33,174 nt of DNA from JAVBTT01 sp031550325 (lineage in GTDB: Bacteria; Bacillota; Clostridia; Oscillospirales; UBA929). The notes below the pieces were generated by a model that made no database searches, was not told the origin of the DNA, and was given only the letters and a program-made list of their open reading frames with translations. The stretch lies in contig JAVBOR010000059.1 in assembly GCA_031550325.1 (NCBI GenBank), positions 1 to 33,174 on the forward strand. Direction: 5' to 3'. Within the stretch, counting starts at the first letter, position 1; each line of letters starts with the position of its first letter. The position numbers and the translations under genes were made by a program. Below are positions 8,812 through 17,430 of this stretch, piece after piece.

Positions 8812-8870
8812 GCCCCGCGCTTTTCAGGAAACGTCGGCCTCCCCGCTCCTTTGCACAAAGAGCAGAACGC

Positions 8871-8907
8871 CAGAGGCCTCCCCGGAGTTACTCCGGGGAG
8901 GCCTCTG
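8871..8907 (+). terminator. Perfect 17-bp hairpin after the lysC operon
   Basis: CAGAGGCCTCCCCGGAG and its exact complement are separated by TTA, 60 bases after the lysC stop. There is no T tract directly after it on either strand, so it may act by RNA structure rather than as a classical terminator. The CCGGAG..CTCCGG core resembles module C of the intergenic repeat family, and the flank at about 8922-8965 resembles the sequence at 23225-23270. Confidence 0.55.
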
Positions 8908-9050
8908 CATGTCAGAACAAGCCCATCGCGTCCTCGTCCTTTTTTGGGTTTTACTTGAGCAATGCATTGCCTTGCGCGCCTTCCTCCGCACGATCCTCCT
9001 ACTATTTTCTGAGACAGGCGCATAGCATGTCTGGAGGGGGGATTGAGGCA

Positions 9051-10391
9051 ATGGAGAGAAAACAGTCGATTGTTTACGGCGCAGTATTGCTGACATGTGT
9101 CAACCTGTTCGGTCAGGTTTTGGGGTTTGCCTACCGCGTCTGGCTGGCGCGCCTGATTGGGCCCGTGTCCATCGGCCTTTATCAGCTGGTGATGTCGTTT
9201 TACTCCGTCATGATGTCGCTGTGCGTCTCCGGCCTGACCGTTTCAGTCTCGCGCATGACGGCTTCCTATTCGGCGCTGCACAACCAGCGGGCAGTCCGCC
9301 AGGTGGTGCGCTATGCGCTTCTGGGCAGCGTACTGCTGATTACCGGCTTCAGCGCGGCGCTGATCCCGATCAGCGACTTTGTGTCGGTCTCGCTCCTGGG
9401 GGACGCGCGCACACAGATGGGTCTGCTGCTGCTGCTTCCCTGCATGCTGCTGACCGGCTGGGAGAACGTGCACAAGAACTATTTTTACGGCAGCAAGAAC
9501 GTCATTCCTCCGGCCGTGTCCGAGGTGCTGGAGCAGATCACGCGCGCCACCGCGATTCTGGGCCTTTTGGTGATTCTGAGCCCGCGTTCGGAGGAGCTGC
9601 AGGTCGGCATCATCGTCATCGGCATGATCATCAGCGAAGTGTTCAGCGCGACCCTGCTCACCATTTGGTACAGGCGGCGCGCCTCCAGACTGCCGCTCAC
9701 CGGCGAGCCCATTGACTCTCTATCCAAAAAAATACTGGCGATCGCCGGGCCGGTGGCGCTGGCCAACGTCAGCACCAATCTCATCGGCTCCATCAATACA
9801 ATCATCATCCCGGGACGGCTGATTGTCTCGGGCATGGACGCCACAGAGGCCATGTCGGCCTATGGGGTCGCATTTGGCATGACCATGCCGCTTTTGTCTC
9901 TGCCCATGGTGTTCGTCGTGGCCATCAGCCTGGTCACCCTCCCCCGCCTGTCCGAAGCTGTGGCGCTGCGCGCCCGCGCGTCCATTCACAAGTACATCCG
10001 CGTCTCGCTGACGCTCACAGCCGTATCCACGATGGTTCCGTCCGTCTTTCTCGTCTTCTTCGGCCGCGGGCTTGCCGTAACGCTGTTTCAAAATCCCAAC
10101 GCCGGCTCATTTTTGACGGAGCTTGTCATCGCCACGGTGTTTACGAGTTTTGAGTATGTGCTGTCCAGTCTGCTCAACGCCATGGGCAAACAAAAAAACG
10201 CAGCCGGCAATCTCATTGCCGCCGGCTGCGTTCAACTGGTGCTGACCTGGTTTTTGGTCTCGCGTCCCGAGCTTCGTCTGCTCGGGTTTGTGTATGCGTA
10301 TATGATTGGCAACCTTCTGGGCGGACTGCTCAATCTTCGCGACGTCAAGCTGACCGTCAGGGAGTTTGACAACCTGGCGCTCAGCGCGTAA
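9051..10391 (+). CDS. SpoVB-like oligosaccharide/lipid flippase (MOP superfamily)
   Basis: This 446-residue polytopic protein has about 12-14 hydrophobic segments from residue ~8 to ~440. Its N-terminus (KQSIVYGAVLLTCVNLFGQVLGFAYRVWLARLIG) matches stage V sporulation protein B and the MurJ/Wzx relatives. Members flip lipid-linked precursors; SpoVB acts in spore cortex formation. It lacks the downstream glycosyltransferases expected of a dedicated Wzx, but converges with a surface-polysaccharide operon, so either role is possible. The start at 9051 is preceded by GGAGGGGGG about 10 bases upstream; in-frame starts at 8955 and 9027 are less well placed. The last 11 bases overlap the opposing polymerase-like gene. 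A strong minus-strand terminator is embedded at 10192-10232. Confidence 0.85.
   Translation: MERKQSIVYGAVLLTCVNLFGQVLGFAYRVWLARLIGPVSIGLYQLVMSFYSVMMSLCVSGLTVSVSRMTASYSALHNQRAVRQVVRYALLGSVLLITGFSAALIPISDFVSVSLLGDARTQMGLLLLLPCMLLTGWENVHKNYFYGSKNVIPPAVSEVLEQITRATAILGLLVILSPRSEELQVGIIVIGMIISEVFSATLLTIWYRRRASRLPLTGEPIDSLSKKILAIAGPVALANVSTNLIGSINTIIIPGRLIVSGMDATEAMSAYGVAFGMTMPLLSLPMVFVVAISLVTLPRLSEAVALRARASIHKYIRVSLTLTAVSTMVPSVFLVFFGRGLAVTLFQNPNAGSFLTELVIATVFTSFEYVLSSLLNAMGKQKNAAGNLIAAGCVQLVLTWFLVSRPELRLLGFVYAYMIGNLLGGLLNLRDVKLTVREFDNLALSA
10192..10232 (-). terminator. Strong minus-strand terminator inside the SpoVB-like coding sequence
   Basis: AACGCAGCCGGC (10197-10208) and its perfect complement (10221-10232) flank a 12-base loop. 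On the minus strand the stem is followed at once by a run of seven T. It sits about 150 bases beyond the stop of the polymerase-like gene (10381), in the right orientation to end the polysaccharide operon, yet it is coding on the plus strand (residues around KNAAGNLIAAGC). Confidence 0.75.
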
Positions 10392-11769
10392 CCCGCACCG
10401 GCTCCCCCAGTTTCCCCAAAGCGCTGGAGCGCCAGCGCGCAAGGGCGGGCACCGCCTGCTCGACGTGAGAAATATAGTACATCGCCTGCAGCATCAGCAG
10501 CGGATAGACAAAAAACTCGTACAGCTGCATGAAGGGGAGCGCCAGCCACAAAAGGCCCAGCACGCCCAGCATCATCAGGGCCAAAATGATCTCGGTCGGA
10601 TTTCTCAGGCGCAGCGGGGAGAACTGGCGTGCCACCCCGACAAAAATTCCGACAAGGAGCGCTGTACCCACCAGACCAATCTGAATCACAACCTGCAGCG
10701 GCATGTTGTGCGGCTTCAAAATATCCTGCTCCATATAAAAGCCCACGCCGAAGACAAGCTCACGCGGATGTCCGCTAAAAAAGGTCAGGTCACGTTGGAA
10801 AAGCTCGTTGCGGCTGGTCGTCAGGGATGTCGCGTCACTGACGGTTTCCATCCTCTGGGTAAACACGTCCAGCTGCTCATCAAACAACCCCGACGCGAAA
10901 AAGACAATGGCGAGCGCCCCGATGATCAGGACAAGACCCACCTTGTAGCTCAGCGGATAGCGCTGCATCATCAGATACAGCAGGGCCATGGCGGCTGCAA
11001 AGATCACGCCGAGCATAAACATCTTTGAACCGGACATCGCGCCGAAATAGAACTCACCGATGGCGACGGCCAGCGCAAACAGCCGGACGCTCGTCTTTTT
11101 TTCCATGCAGACAATGACCAGCAGGCAGGTTATGGCCATCAGCATCAGCGAACTGTAAAAATTCGGGTCGTTGGAAAGCCCGGAAAAGCGCAGGCCGGTT
11201 GTCGCGCTATCCTGCGCGGCAAAGGCAGCGAGAACCGTGTTATCCGTATAAAAGGACATGTAGAGGGACACCAGAAATGTGCTCAAGCCAAAAAACAGGC
11301 AGCTCGTTCTAAACGATTTACGCGCCTCCTCCGACTGGGCGATCAGAACAACGAGCATCAGCATCAACACAATTTTAATTAAGTTGTTCTCAAACAGCGC
11401 CGTATCCCGGATGACACGGACGACCAGCAGATACAGGGCAAGCAACACAACGCAGATGGTCGGCGCGGCGGGAACGCCGCGCTGAAACAGCACGCGGCGG
11501 AAAATCAGAATCAGCACAACAAAGGGCAGGATATAGGTAAACCATGCGGTCTGGCCGAAGCTGAATTTGACTATCATCAGCCAGGGAATAAAAAACAGTA
11601 CGGCGCCCATCAAAAGGCTCTCGTCCGTCAGCAGCAGAAGGGCTGCCATCAGCAGGATTCCCAAGACAACCAGCGGCGTGGCGTAAAGGTGCCCAAAAAA
11701 GATCATGGACACGCTGAGTGCGCACAGTATAAGCGCCAGAAACCTGTGATTCTCACGAATAATACCCAT
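10381..11769 (-). CDS. O-antigen ligase/polymerase-like membrane protein
   Basis: The 462-residue protein has about 11-13 hydrophobic segments. A large soluble loop (about residues 300-360) contains DEQLDVFTQRMETVSD, TSRNELFQ and PHNMPLQVVIQIGLVGTALL, the arrangement of the Wzy_C/O-antigen ligase superfamily, as does GLSNDPNFYSSLM earlier. Such enzymes join or polymerise undecaprenyl-linked glycans on the outer face of the membrane; here export polymerisation with the Wzz-like neighbour is the natural reading. The start has GGAGG about 9 bases upstream and follows the Wzz-like stop by 14 bases. Its 3' end overlaps the convergent flippase gene. Donor and acceptor cannot be told from sequence. 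Confidence 0.8.
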   Translation of the reverse strand: MGIIRENHRFLALILCALSVSMIFFGHLYATPLVVLGILLMAALLLLTDESLLMGAVLFFIPWLMIVKFSFGQTAWFTYILPFVVLILIFRRVLFQRGVPAAPTICVVLLALYLLVVRVIRDTALFENNLIKIVLMLMLVVLIAQSEEARKSFRTSCLFFGLSTFLVSLYMSFYTDNTVLAAFAAQDSATTGLRFSGLSNDPNFYSSLMLMAITCLLVIVCMEKKTSVRLFALAVAIGEFYFGAMSGSKMFMLGVIFAAAMALLYLMMQRYPLSYKVGLVLIIGALAIVFFASGLFDEQLDVFTQRMETVSDATSLTTSRNELFQRDLTFFSGHPRELVFGVGFYMEQDILKPHNMPLQVVIQIGLVGTALLVGIFVGVARQFSPLRLRNPTEIILALMMLGVLGLLWLALPFMQLYEFFVYPLLMLQAMYYISHVEQAVPALARWRSSALGKLGEPVRVTR

Positions 11770-11783
11770 TCAGATGTCCTCCA

Positions 11784-12488
11784 TCAGCCTTTTATGGTGC
11801 TTTGCGGAATCACGCCCAGAAGCATGTCGCCGGGAAGCGACTGCACGTTCTCAATGCGCACGCGCGTATCCACATAGAGTGTTGTAAACAGGAGCACCAT
11901 CAGACCAGCCGCCAGACCGCACAAGGGGATGATCTGCCAAAGCGAGCGCTTGTAGTTCTGCCCGGAAAAGCTCAGCCTGACGTTTACCGCCTCTTCCATG
12001 ACCATCAGCAGCTGGGCCTCAAAATTGGTTTCCACCATAGAGAGCACCGCGTCAGCCGCCGCGTTGGCCACCGGCGCGCACAGCGCGGGCTGCGCCGACG
12101 TCGCGCTGATGTAAAGCGCGGAGGTCAAAAACTGCGAGTTGGCTTCCATTTCTTGTTCGGAAATGTACACGGAAATGGACAGCATATCCCTGATTTCCTG
12201 TAAGCTCACGGTGTACAGCCCGAGCTTTGTCTGAATTTCCCGCGCCACCTGCTCGCTATTTACGGACTCAGCCGCCATATACAGCGCCGCGTGGCCTCTA
12301 TAGTCGTTCACGCGCAGCGCCAGGCGGTTCACGGTCACGCGCACCGAAGAGACATATTGGTTGGGCAGTGGTTTCCACGTCAGATAAAAAGTCAGAAGAC
12401 TGCCCAGGGCAAGTCCTATGACCAGATAGTACCACTTCTTTCGCAGACAGTGGAATAAGTACGTCAGCGCCGGTTTGTCAATGAACAT
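11784..12488 (-). CDS. Wzz-like polysaccharide chain-length determinant
   Basis: A 234-residue protein with a transmembrane segment at ~21-37 (YYLVIGLALGSLLTFYL), an extracytoplasmic region, and a second segment at ~187-206, followed by a short cytoplasmic tail. This two-helix layout is that of Wzz/CapA-type co-polymerases, which set glycan chain length with a Wzy polymerase. No tyrosine-kinase domain is fused or adjacent. The proline-rich motif normally seen just before the second helix is weak here. The start shares one base with the preceding stop (TAATG), which implies translational coupling. Assignment rests on topology and context more than on motifs. Confidence 0.7.
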   Translation of the reverse strand: MFIDKPALTYLFHCLRKKWYYLVIGLALGSLLTFYLTWKPLPNQYVSSVRVTVNRLALRVNDYRGHAALYMAAESVNSEQVAREIQTKLGLYTVSLQEIRDMLSISVYISEQEMEANSQFLTSALYISATSAQPALCAPVANAAADAVLSMVETNFEAQLLMVMEEAVNVRLSFSGQNYKRSLWQIIPLCGLAAGLMVLLFTTLYVDTRVRIENVQSLPGDMLLGVIPQSTIKG

Positions 12489-13369
12489 TAACTCACCCTC
12501 TTCTGCAGCGTCACCGCCATGATTTCGGGAGGATTGAAAATCCGGGGCAGAGATGCTGAATTGCCCAGGCCGCGGCTGACCACAAGCTGTGTTCCGTCCT
12601 CCAGCGCGTATAGCCCGGCGTCATACTCGGGGAAAAGCGTCCGTTCGGGAGACAAAAGCCCTCCCACGATCGGAAGCCTGATAACGCCTCCGTGAAGATG
12701 TCCGGAAAGAATCAGATCGACGTTCAGCCCAGTCAGCTCGTCGGCCTGGTTGGCGCGATGGTACAGCAGGACGGCGCATTCGTCCTTTTGAAACGGGTCC
12801 GGCCTGACATGGGCCAAGTAGCTCTCCACATAGTATCTCCGGCAGCACGTCCTGTGGTCGGAAATGCCGTACAGGGAAATGCTCTGCCCGCCCCTGAAGA
12901 TTTCGGCCCGCTCATTTTCCAGACAGATGACACCAGCCCGTTTAAGCGCAGCGACCGTGTTGAAAAACAACTGCTGGCCGTCAAGATAGCCGTCTCCGCC
13001 CTCGTGATTGCCGGAAACACTGTAAATGGGCACTTCAATCTGCCGAACAAGCGAGAGGGTCGGCTCTAAATCAAGCAGGAGGTTGTCCTGCATATCTCCG
13101 GTGAACACCACAATGTCCGGGTTTTCCCGCTCAAGCTTTGTCATGAGCTCCGACTGCTCCCCGCCAAACCAGGCGCTGTGCAGATCGGTCAGTTGCACAA
13201 TTTTGAACCCCTCAAAGCCGTTCGGCAGGTCGTCTATATAAACGGTGACATGGGTCACGCCCACGGTGTTGTTAAACGCAAAAAGCAGAACAGCCGCTAT
13301 CATAACCACCAGAAGCACGGCGATGATAGGGCCGCGCTTTCTGCCAAACCAAGTGCCGGTGTTTTTCAT
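12488..13369 (-). CDS. Membrane-anchored calcineurin-like metallophosphoesterase
   Basis: The 293-residue protein has one N-terminal membrane helix (~14-33) and an outward-facing catalytic domain. All metal-binding motifs are present: DLH (Asp62, His64), GD (91-92), GNHE (120-123), a central His (His204), and GHLHGG (223-228). It resembles the YkuE/YaeI branch of metallophosphoesterases, some of which act on lipid-linked phosphates at the cell surface. In this operon a role in trimming or recycling a polyprenyl-phosphate or phospho-glycan intermediate is plausible but inferred. Its start overlaps the nucleotidyltransferase stop by 4 bases (ATGA). Confidence 0.85.
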   Translation of the reverse strand: MKNTGTWFGRKRGPIIAVLLVVMIAAVLLFAFNNTVGVTHVTVYIDDLPNGFEGFKIVQLTDLHSAWFGGEQSELMTKLERENPDIVVFTGDMQDNLLLDLEPTLSLVRQIEVPIYSVSGNHEGGDGYLDGQQLFFNTVAALKRAGVICLENERAEIFRGGQSISLYGISDHRTCCRRYYVESYLAHVRPDPFQKDECAVLLYHRANQADELTGLNVDLILSGHLHGGVIRLPIVGGLLSPERTLFPEYDAGLYALEDGTQLVVSRGLGNSASLPRIFNPPEIMAVTLQKRVS

Positions 13370-14637
13370 TTCTCTTGCCCCAGATCGTCAAACAAGCGGG
13401 AAATCCCAAGCCAGCTGAGCATGGATCTCTTTGAGTCCACGACCTTCCGCCGCTGCAGCAGCGCGCGGAGCAGTTCGCCCAGCGCAGCGTGCTCCTTAAA
13501 GACCACATAGACGGCGCGATGCACCCAGGCTGCCGGCAGCAAAACCGGACAAGCCTTTAGGTAGGCGTACTGACGCTTGCCCCTCATGCGTTTCACCGAC
13601 GGGAAAGCCTGCCTGAAGAAAAACCTCACCCTCGCGCCCTTTACCACCGATCGTCTCCGGCGGATGTTCAGCGAGGTGATGCTCTCAGCGCTGTACCCCG
13701 GATTATCGCGGTTGAGCAGGTAGTAAAGCGTCTCCGTGATCATTTCGTCGCTGACATGCACGGGCGTCCATCCCTCAGGGGGTTCAACGTCAAGGTAACG
13801 GCCCGCCAGCGCAAACAGGACGTCGGTGAAGTGCTTCAGCGAAAGGACCTCCATGCGGGCCTGCACTGAAGCCCAGTCCACGCTCTCAAGGCGCGACATC
13901 AGCGCGACGTCCAGCAGCATGCGCAGCCCTGCGCCCTTGAACTCCATATGTTTGGCAAAGTGCTGCACCACAAAGATAAAGCACTCCTCGTCATGGAGAA
14001 AAAGGCCGTGCCGAGACAGCTCGGGGTCGGGACGCGCGTAAGACCACGGGGATGTAAACATGGGATCCGTGCCCGCCACATAGCTCACCGAATCCAGCGC
14101 GATCGAGTGAAGCTCCAGAAAGCCGCTTTTCGGAATGCCTATGTTCACAGTGGTGTCTCCGATGTCCGAAAACTCAAGGGTATATCCCAGGCGTTCGGCA
14201 ATGGCCAGCGCGCTCTCCCGATCCTCTTCTCGCACAAACAGATCCACATCTGACATTTGCCGAAGGTATGGATGGGGATACAGTCTGCGCAAATACGGCC
14301 CTTTGAGGATCAGGCACTCTACGCCGGCCTCATGCAGCTTATCGACAAAAGCATCCGCGTCAAACAACAGTTTATCGGTATACATGCCTCGTTCGAGCAT
14401 TTTATTTTTCAGCACCCTTTGGGTTTCGGGCGGGGCGGGCGGCTCCAGACCGTCCAGACCAAAGCTGATCACGCCGGCCATGCGCTGCACGTAAGCCAAA
14501 TGACAAATCTCGCTCCAGTTCGGGTCGCACAGCGTTTGCGCGGGCAAATGCAAGCTTCTCCGCATCAATTGAATAAAATTGTTGATGGAAACATCGATTG
14601 TCTCGCCGTCTCTGCGCTGTTTGGACACTTTCGACAT
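13366..14637 (-). CDS. Nucleotidyltransferase family protein (NTP_transf_5 type)
   Basis: A 423-residue cytoplasmic protein. Residues ~110-145 contain LILKGPYLRRLYPHPYLR followed by MSDVDLFV, the substrate loop and the D-x-D metal motif of this uncharacterised nucleotidyltransferase family. Members are commonly found in exopolysaccharide and capsule clusters, but their acceptor is not known. It is the first gene of the four-gene operon; GAGGTGGG lies about 5 bases before the ATG. The 250-base gap to the divergent S-layer-homology gene must hold both promoters; I found no clear -35/-10 pair on the minus side, only an AT-rich stretch near 14710-14730. Confidence 0.78.
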   Translation of the reverse strand: MSKVSKQRRDGETIDVSINNFIQLMRRSLHLPAQTLCDPNWSEICHLAYVQRMAGVISFGLDGLEPPAPPETQRVLKNKMLERGMYTDKLLFDADAFVDKLHEAGVECLILKGPYLRRLYPHPYLRQMSDVDLFVREEDRESALAIAERLGYTLEFSDIGDTTVNIGIPKSGFLELHSIALDSVSYVAGTDPMFTSPWSYARPDPELSRHGLFLHDEECFIFVVQHFAKHMEFKGAGLRMLLDVALMSRLESVDWASVQARMEVLSLKHFTDVLFALAGRYLDVEPPEGWTPVHVSDEMITETLYYLLNRDNPGYSAESITSLNIRRRRSVVKGARVRFFFRQAFPSVKRMRGKRQYAYLKACPVLLPAAWVHRAVYVVFKEHAALGELLRALLQRRKVVDSKRSMLSWLGISRLFDDLGQEK

Positions 14638-14894
14638 TTACCCACCTCTTTCCACCAGATAGCGCGCTGTATAGGACGGACAGCATATAGCATCAGCTTC
14701 ACTGCCGCTACCTTATATTCTACCATAAGTGTCAAGACAAAAAAACAGAAACCTCTCCATTATCTCCAAGTTGACAGCGTTTGGCGGAAGCCTTACCAAT
14801 GTTTCTTTTTTATGTAATAGAGGAATAATTATCAAGGATTGGAAAACAATAAGCGGGCGGCAGTTCAAACAAACCACTATAAGGAGGATTCCCC

Positions 14895-16175
14895 TTGAGA
14901 ACAAAAGCTATCGTTCTTGCGTTTGCCCTTCTCCTGACCCTGCTCCCCCTGACGCAGGCCACCGACTCGGACCCTTCAGAGCCGCTTGATCTCAGCGTGG
15001 CCGGAAGTTCGGGACAGGCGTACCGGTTCACGGCGCTTGACTTCATGTCGGCCCTGCCCGAAGAGCAGGAACTGCAGGGCATCATCATCACCTCCCTCCC
15101 GACGACAGGCACGCTTCGTTTCAGCGGCAGACCGCTCATGGAGGGCGAAGCGGTAACCGCAGCCACATTGGATCTGTTGTCGTACATGCCGGTCAACGAC
15201 TATGACGTGGACACCAGCTTTTCGTTCCTCCCCGTCTACGCCGGCGGCGTCAGCGAGCATGTGCTGTCTGCTGGCATTGTTCTGACACACAAGGAAAACA
15301 ATCCGCCCATTGCACAGAATATGGAGCTCAAAACGTATAAAAACATTGCCATCTCGGGCATGTTTGCGGCAACGGACCCCGACGGAGACGCTCTGACCTT
15401 CCGTATTACCACCAAGCCCCGGCGCGGCGATATGGTGATTCACGAGGACAACAGCTTCACCTATACACCGTTTCAGAACAAAACCGGCACAGATACCATT
15501 CAATACGTTGCCATCGATGTGTTTGGCAACACGTCGCCCGAGGCGAGCGTCACCGTAAAAATTGACAAACCCTCCACCAAGGCCACCTATGCGGACATGG
15601 AGGGCCACCCTGCTTATTATGACGCGCTGTGCCTGTTGGAAGCCGGTGTATTCACAGGGGAGAACATGTGCGGCAGGCTCTATTTTAGTCCCGACTCGCC
15701 GGTGTCACGCGCAGAGTTCATTACCATGGCGCTCAAGGTCGTCGGCGTTGACAACGTCACGCCTGTTGTGATCACAGGGTTTGCAGACGACGCCAGCATG
15801 GCCGGCTGGGTTCGCCCATACGCGCAGGCGGCGCTGAAGGCGGGCATTATCAGCGGCGTGGAAACCGCGGACGGGCGCAAGTTTCTGGATGCGGACAGGC
15901 CCATCACGATGGCCGAAGCGGCGGTCATATTAAACAAAGCCATGCAAATCGCCAATGTCAAGCAGACCGCTATTGAGCTTGGGGCCGTCCCGGCCTGGGC
16001 CGAGCAATCCGTGATCAACATGGACGCGGTCGGAACCGTTCAGTCTGAGCTCGTCGAAAACTGGCAGGTCTCGGTGACCCGCGCCGACGCAGCCTCGATG
16101 CTCAACCGGAGCATTGAGGTCTATAGCGCCAAGCAGGAAAAAAGCGGCCTGCTGAGCTGGGTCTTCGGCTGGTAA
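14895..16175 (+). CDS. Secreted S-layer-homology protein with cadherin-like domains, TTG start
   Basis: A 426-residue exported protein. A signal peptide (~1-22, hydrophobic core VLAFALLLTLLPL) is followed by two Ig/cadherin-like repeats. The first (~30-130) has the LPTTGTLRFSG pattern, and the second (~136-223) has ATDPDGDALTFRI and TYTPFQNKTGTD. Three S-layer-homology modules follow (~230-285, ~292-350, ~365-410; YFSPDSPVSRAEF, FLDADRPITMAEA, VSVTRADAASML), which bind pyruvylated secondary cell-wall polymer. It is probably attached to the cell wall and exposed. The start is TTG at 14895, with AAGGAGG seven bases upstream. A possible promoter (TTGACA 14771-14776, 17 bases, poor -10 TACCAA) lies in the gap. 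The polysaccharide operon next door may relate to its wall ligand. Confidence 0.88.
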   Translation: MRTKAIVLAFALLLTLLPLTQATDSDPSEPLDLSVAGSSGQAYRFTALDFMSALPEEQELQGIIITSLPTTGTLRFSGRPLMEGEAVTAATLDLLSYMPVNDYDVDTSFSFLPVYAGGVSEHVLSAGIVLTHKENNPPIAQNMELKTYKNIAISGMFAATDPDGDALTFRITTKPRRGDMVIHEDNSFTYTPFQNKTGTDTIQYVAIDVFGNTSPEASVTVKIDKPSTKATYADMEGHPAYYDALCLLEAGVFTGENMCGRLYFSPDSPVSRAEFITMALKVVGVDNVTPVVITGFADDASMAGWVRPYAQAALKAGIISGVETADGRKFLDADRPITMAEAAVILNKAMQIANVKQTAIELGAVPAWAEQSVINMDAVGTVQSELVENWQVSVTRADAASMLNRSIEVYSAKQEKSGLLSWVFGW

Positions 16176-16194
16176 CCTTCCGGCGGCGCGATTG

Positions 16195-16226
16195 CCTGAG
16201 GGCGCCCTGTTTGGGGCGCCCTCAGG
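16195..16226 (+). terminator. Terminator-like hairpin after the S-layer-homology gene
   Basis: CCTGAGGGCGCCC and its perfect complement flank the six-base loop TGTTTG, 20 bases after the stop; TTTA follows. The stem is strong but the T tract is short. Confidence 0.65.
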
Positions 16227-16233
16227 TTTAGAC

Positions 16234-16500
16234 TGTCAAAGAACCTTCGGGGTCTTTGACAAAGCAAGGGTTGGATCAAACCGCTGTGGCGGTTTGCAGA
16301 GAAAGGTCTCATCTTTTGCGGTTGTTATCCCAGCAAGCACCTTGCGGCTCCAACCGCAAGACTCGGCGTATAACCCGCAAAAGAATGCGAGCGCGTAGGG
16401 TTTGTCATACAAGCTCCGACAAAACATGAAAGATTTGGACAGCTCCGCATATACTTTTGGTAGAGGCCTTTCAGCCGTCGCCGGTGTGCAGAGCGCCAAA
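16234..16500. repeat. Intergenic hairpin-mosaic repeat, copy 1
   Basis: No gene is supported in this 270-base stretch. It holds a module A hairpin (16234-16261: TGTCAAAGA-CC, TTCG loop, GG-TCTTTGACA), an AAACCGC/GCGGTTT hairpin (16278-16295), and a CTTGCGG/CCGCAAG hairpin (16341-16360). Near 16428 ATGAAAGATTTGG recurs at about 32975. An 87-codon minus-strand frame here is Cys-rich, made of these hairpins, and lacks a ribosome binding site. Confidence 0.65.
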
Positions 16501-16529
16501 GGCCAATCTGATCAAGGAGTGTGTTCATT

Positions 16530-17042
16530 ATGAAAAGCGCGAGATGGCTAAAGCTCTTCATCGGCGTTGTCATAGCGGCGGCCGGAGTGCTCTCATTGTT
16601 CCAACCAAAAAGCTTTATAACGGCGCTGGTCTGGGCGGTTAGCTGCCTGATTTTCGTTGCGGGCGTCCTGCGGATTGTCTCCTTTTTTCGGCTGCGCAAG
16701 GAACCGTACAGCTTCTTCTTCCTGATTCAGGGTTTGGTTGACGTCGCCCTAAGCGTGCTTTTCCTGAGTTCCGCGCTCGGGTGGGTCGTCATCGAATGGG
16801 CTCCGCTGTTTGGGCTCTGGGCCATCGTCACGGGCGCCGTGCGGGCCGTCGAGGGGCTTTCCAGCATGAAAAGCAGGCCCGGGCCGTTCTGGAGCATGCT
16901 ATTTACAGGCGTCAACGGCATTTTGCTGGGCGTTTGCTTCTGGCTGACGCCGGTGTTCAGCGCGTTGACATCCGGGGTCATGATCGGCATTGCGCTCTTG
17001 GTGATCGCCCTGTTCTCGGTTCTTGACTTTTTCACAAACTAG
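16530..17042 (+). CDS. DUF308 (HdeD-like) membrane protein
   Basis: A 170-residue protein with six hydrophobic segments in three helical pairs (about 8-24, 31-52, 65-84, 88-105, 119-140, 144-165), joined by short loops containing charged residues such as RIVSFFRLRKEP. This length and pattern fit the DUF308/HdeD family. HdeD of E. coli is linked to acid resistance, but most members have no known function. The start at 16530 has AAGGAG about 10 bases upstream. A GTG at 16521, three codons earlier, is too close to that site. The gene stands alone between two repeat regions. Confidence 0.8.
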   Translation: MKSARWLKLFIGVVIAAAGVLSLFQPKSFITALVWAVSCLIFVAGVLRIVSFFRLRKEPYSFFFLIQGLVDVALSVLFLSSALGWVVIEWAPLFGLWAIVTGAVRAVEGLSSMKSRPGPFWSMLFTGVNGILLGVCFWLTPVFSALTSGVMIGIALLVIALFSVLDFFTN

Positions 17043-17307
17043 AGCGGAACCAGCGCAAACAAAACCGCGAGCTCTTCAGCCTGTAGACAAAGGCCGCCTC
17101 TTCGTTCCTTTGCGCAAAACCACGTCGAGCCTGACGCCGAAGGCGGCGGGTCCCTGCTGGACTGAAATAAGAAGAGCCGAGCGCCCGAGCAGGTAGGCTT
17201 GGAGCCTGGAGGCGTTTTGAAGCGCACGCGCCCCAAAAGGGCGACCGGTTCAAAAGCCGCAAGGCGAAGGACGACCGCCCGCGAGGACGAATGAGGCTTG
17301 ACAGGCG

Positions 17308-17353
17308 AAAAAAAATAGAACCACAACTCTTTCACGGATTCACTCCGCGAAAG
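17308..17353 (-). terminator. Module C hairpin with T-rich tail, likely end of the hcp transcript
   Basis: On the minus strand the imperfect stem CTTTCGCGGA/TCCGTGAAAG with loop GTGAA is followed after about 13 bases by eight T. It lies about 185 bases beyond the hcp stop. The distance from stem to T tract is longer than usual, so efficiency is uncertain. Confidence 0.45.
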
Positions 17354-17430
17354 TCACCCAATGCGCGTCTTCACAAAGACGCGTTCCTGCTCCCGTTTTG
17401 TAGACAAATCGAAGGTTTGTCTACAGTCTC

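Noticed and set aside
16236..16499. Minus-strand 87-codon frame in the repeat region, Cys- and Tyr-rich
   Set aside because: It consists of repeat hairpins and lacks a ribosome binding site and homologous family; treated as repeat DNA.
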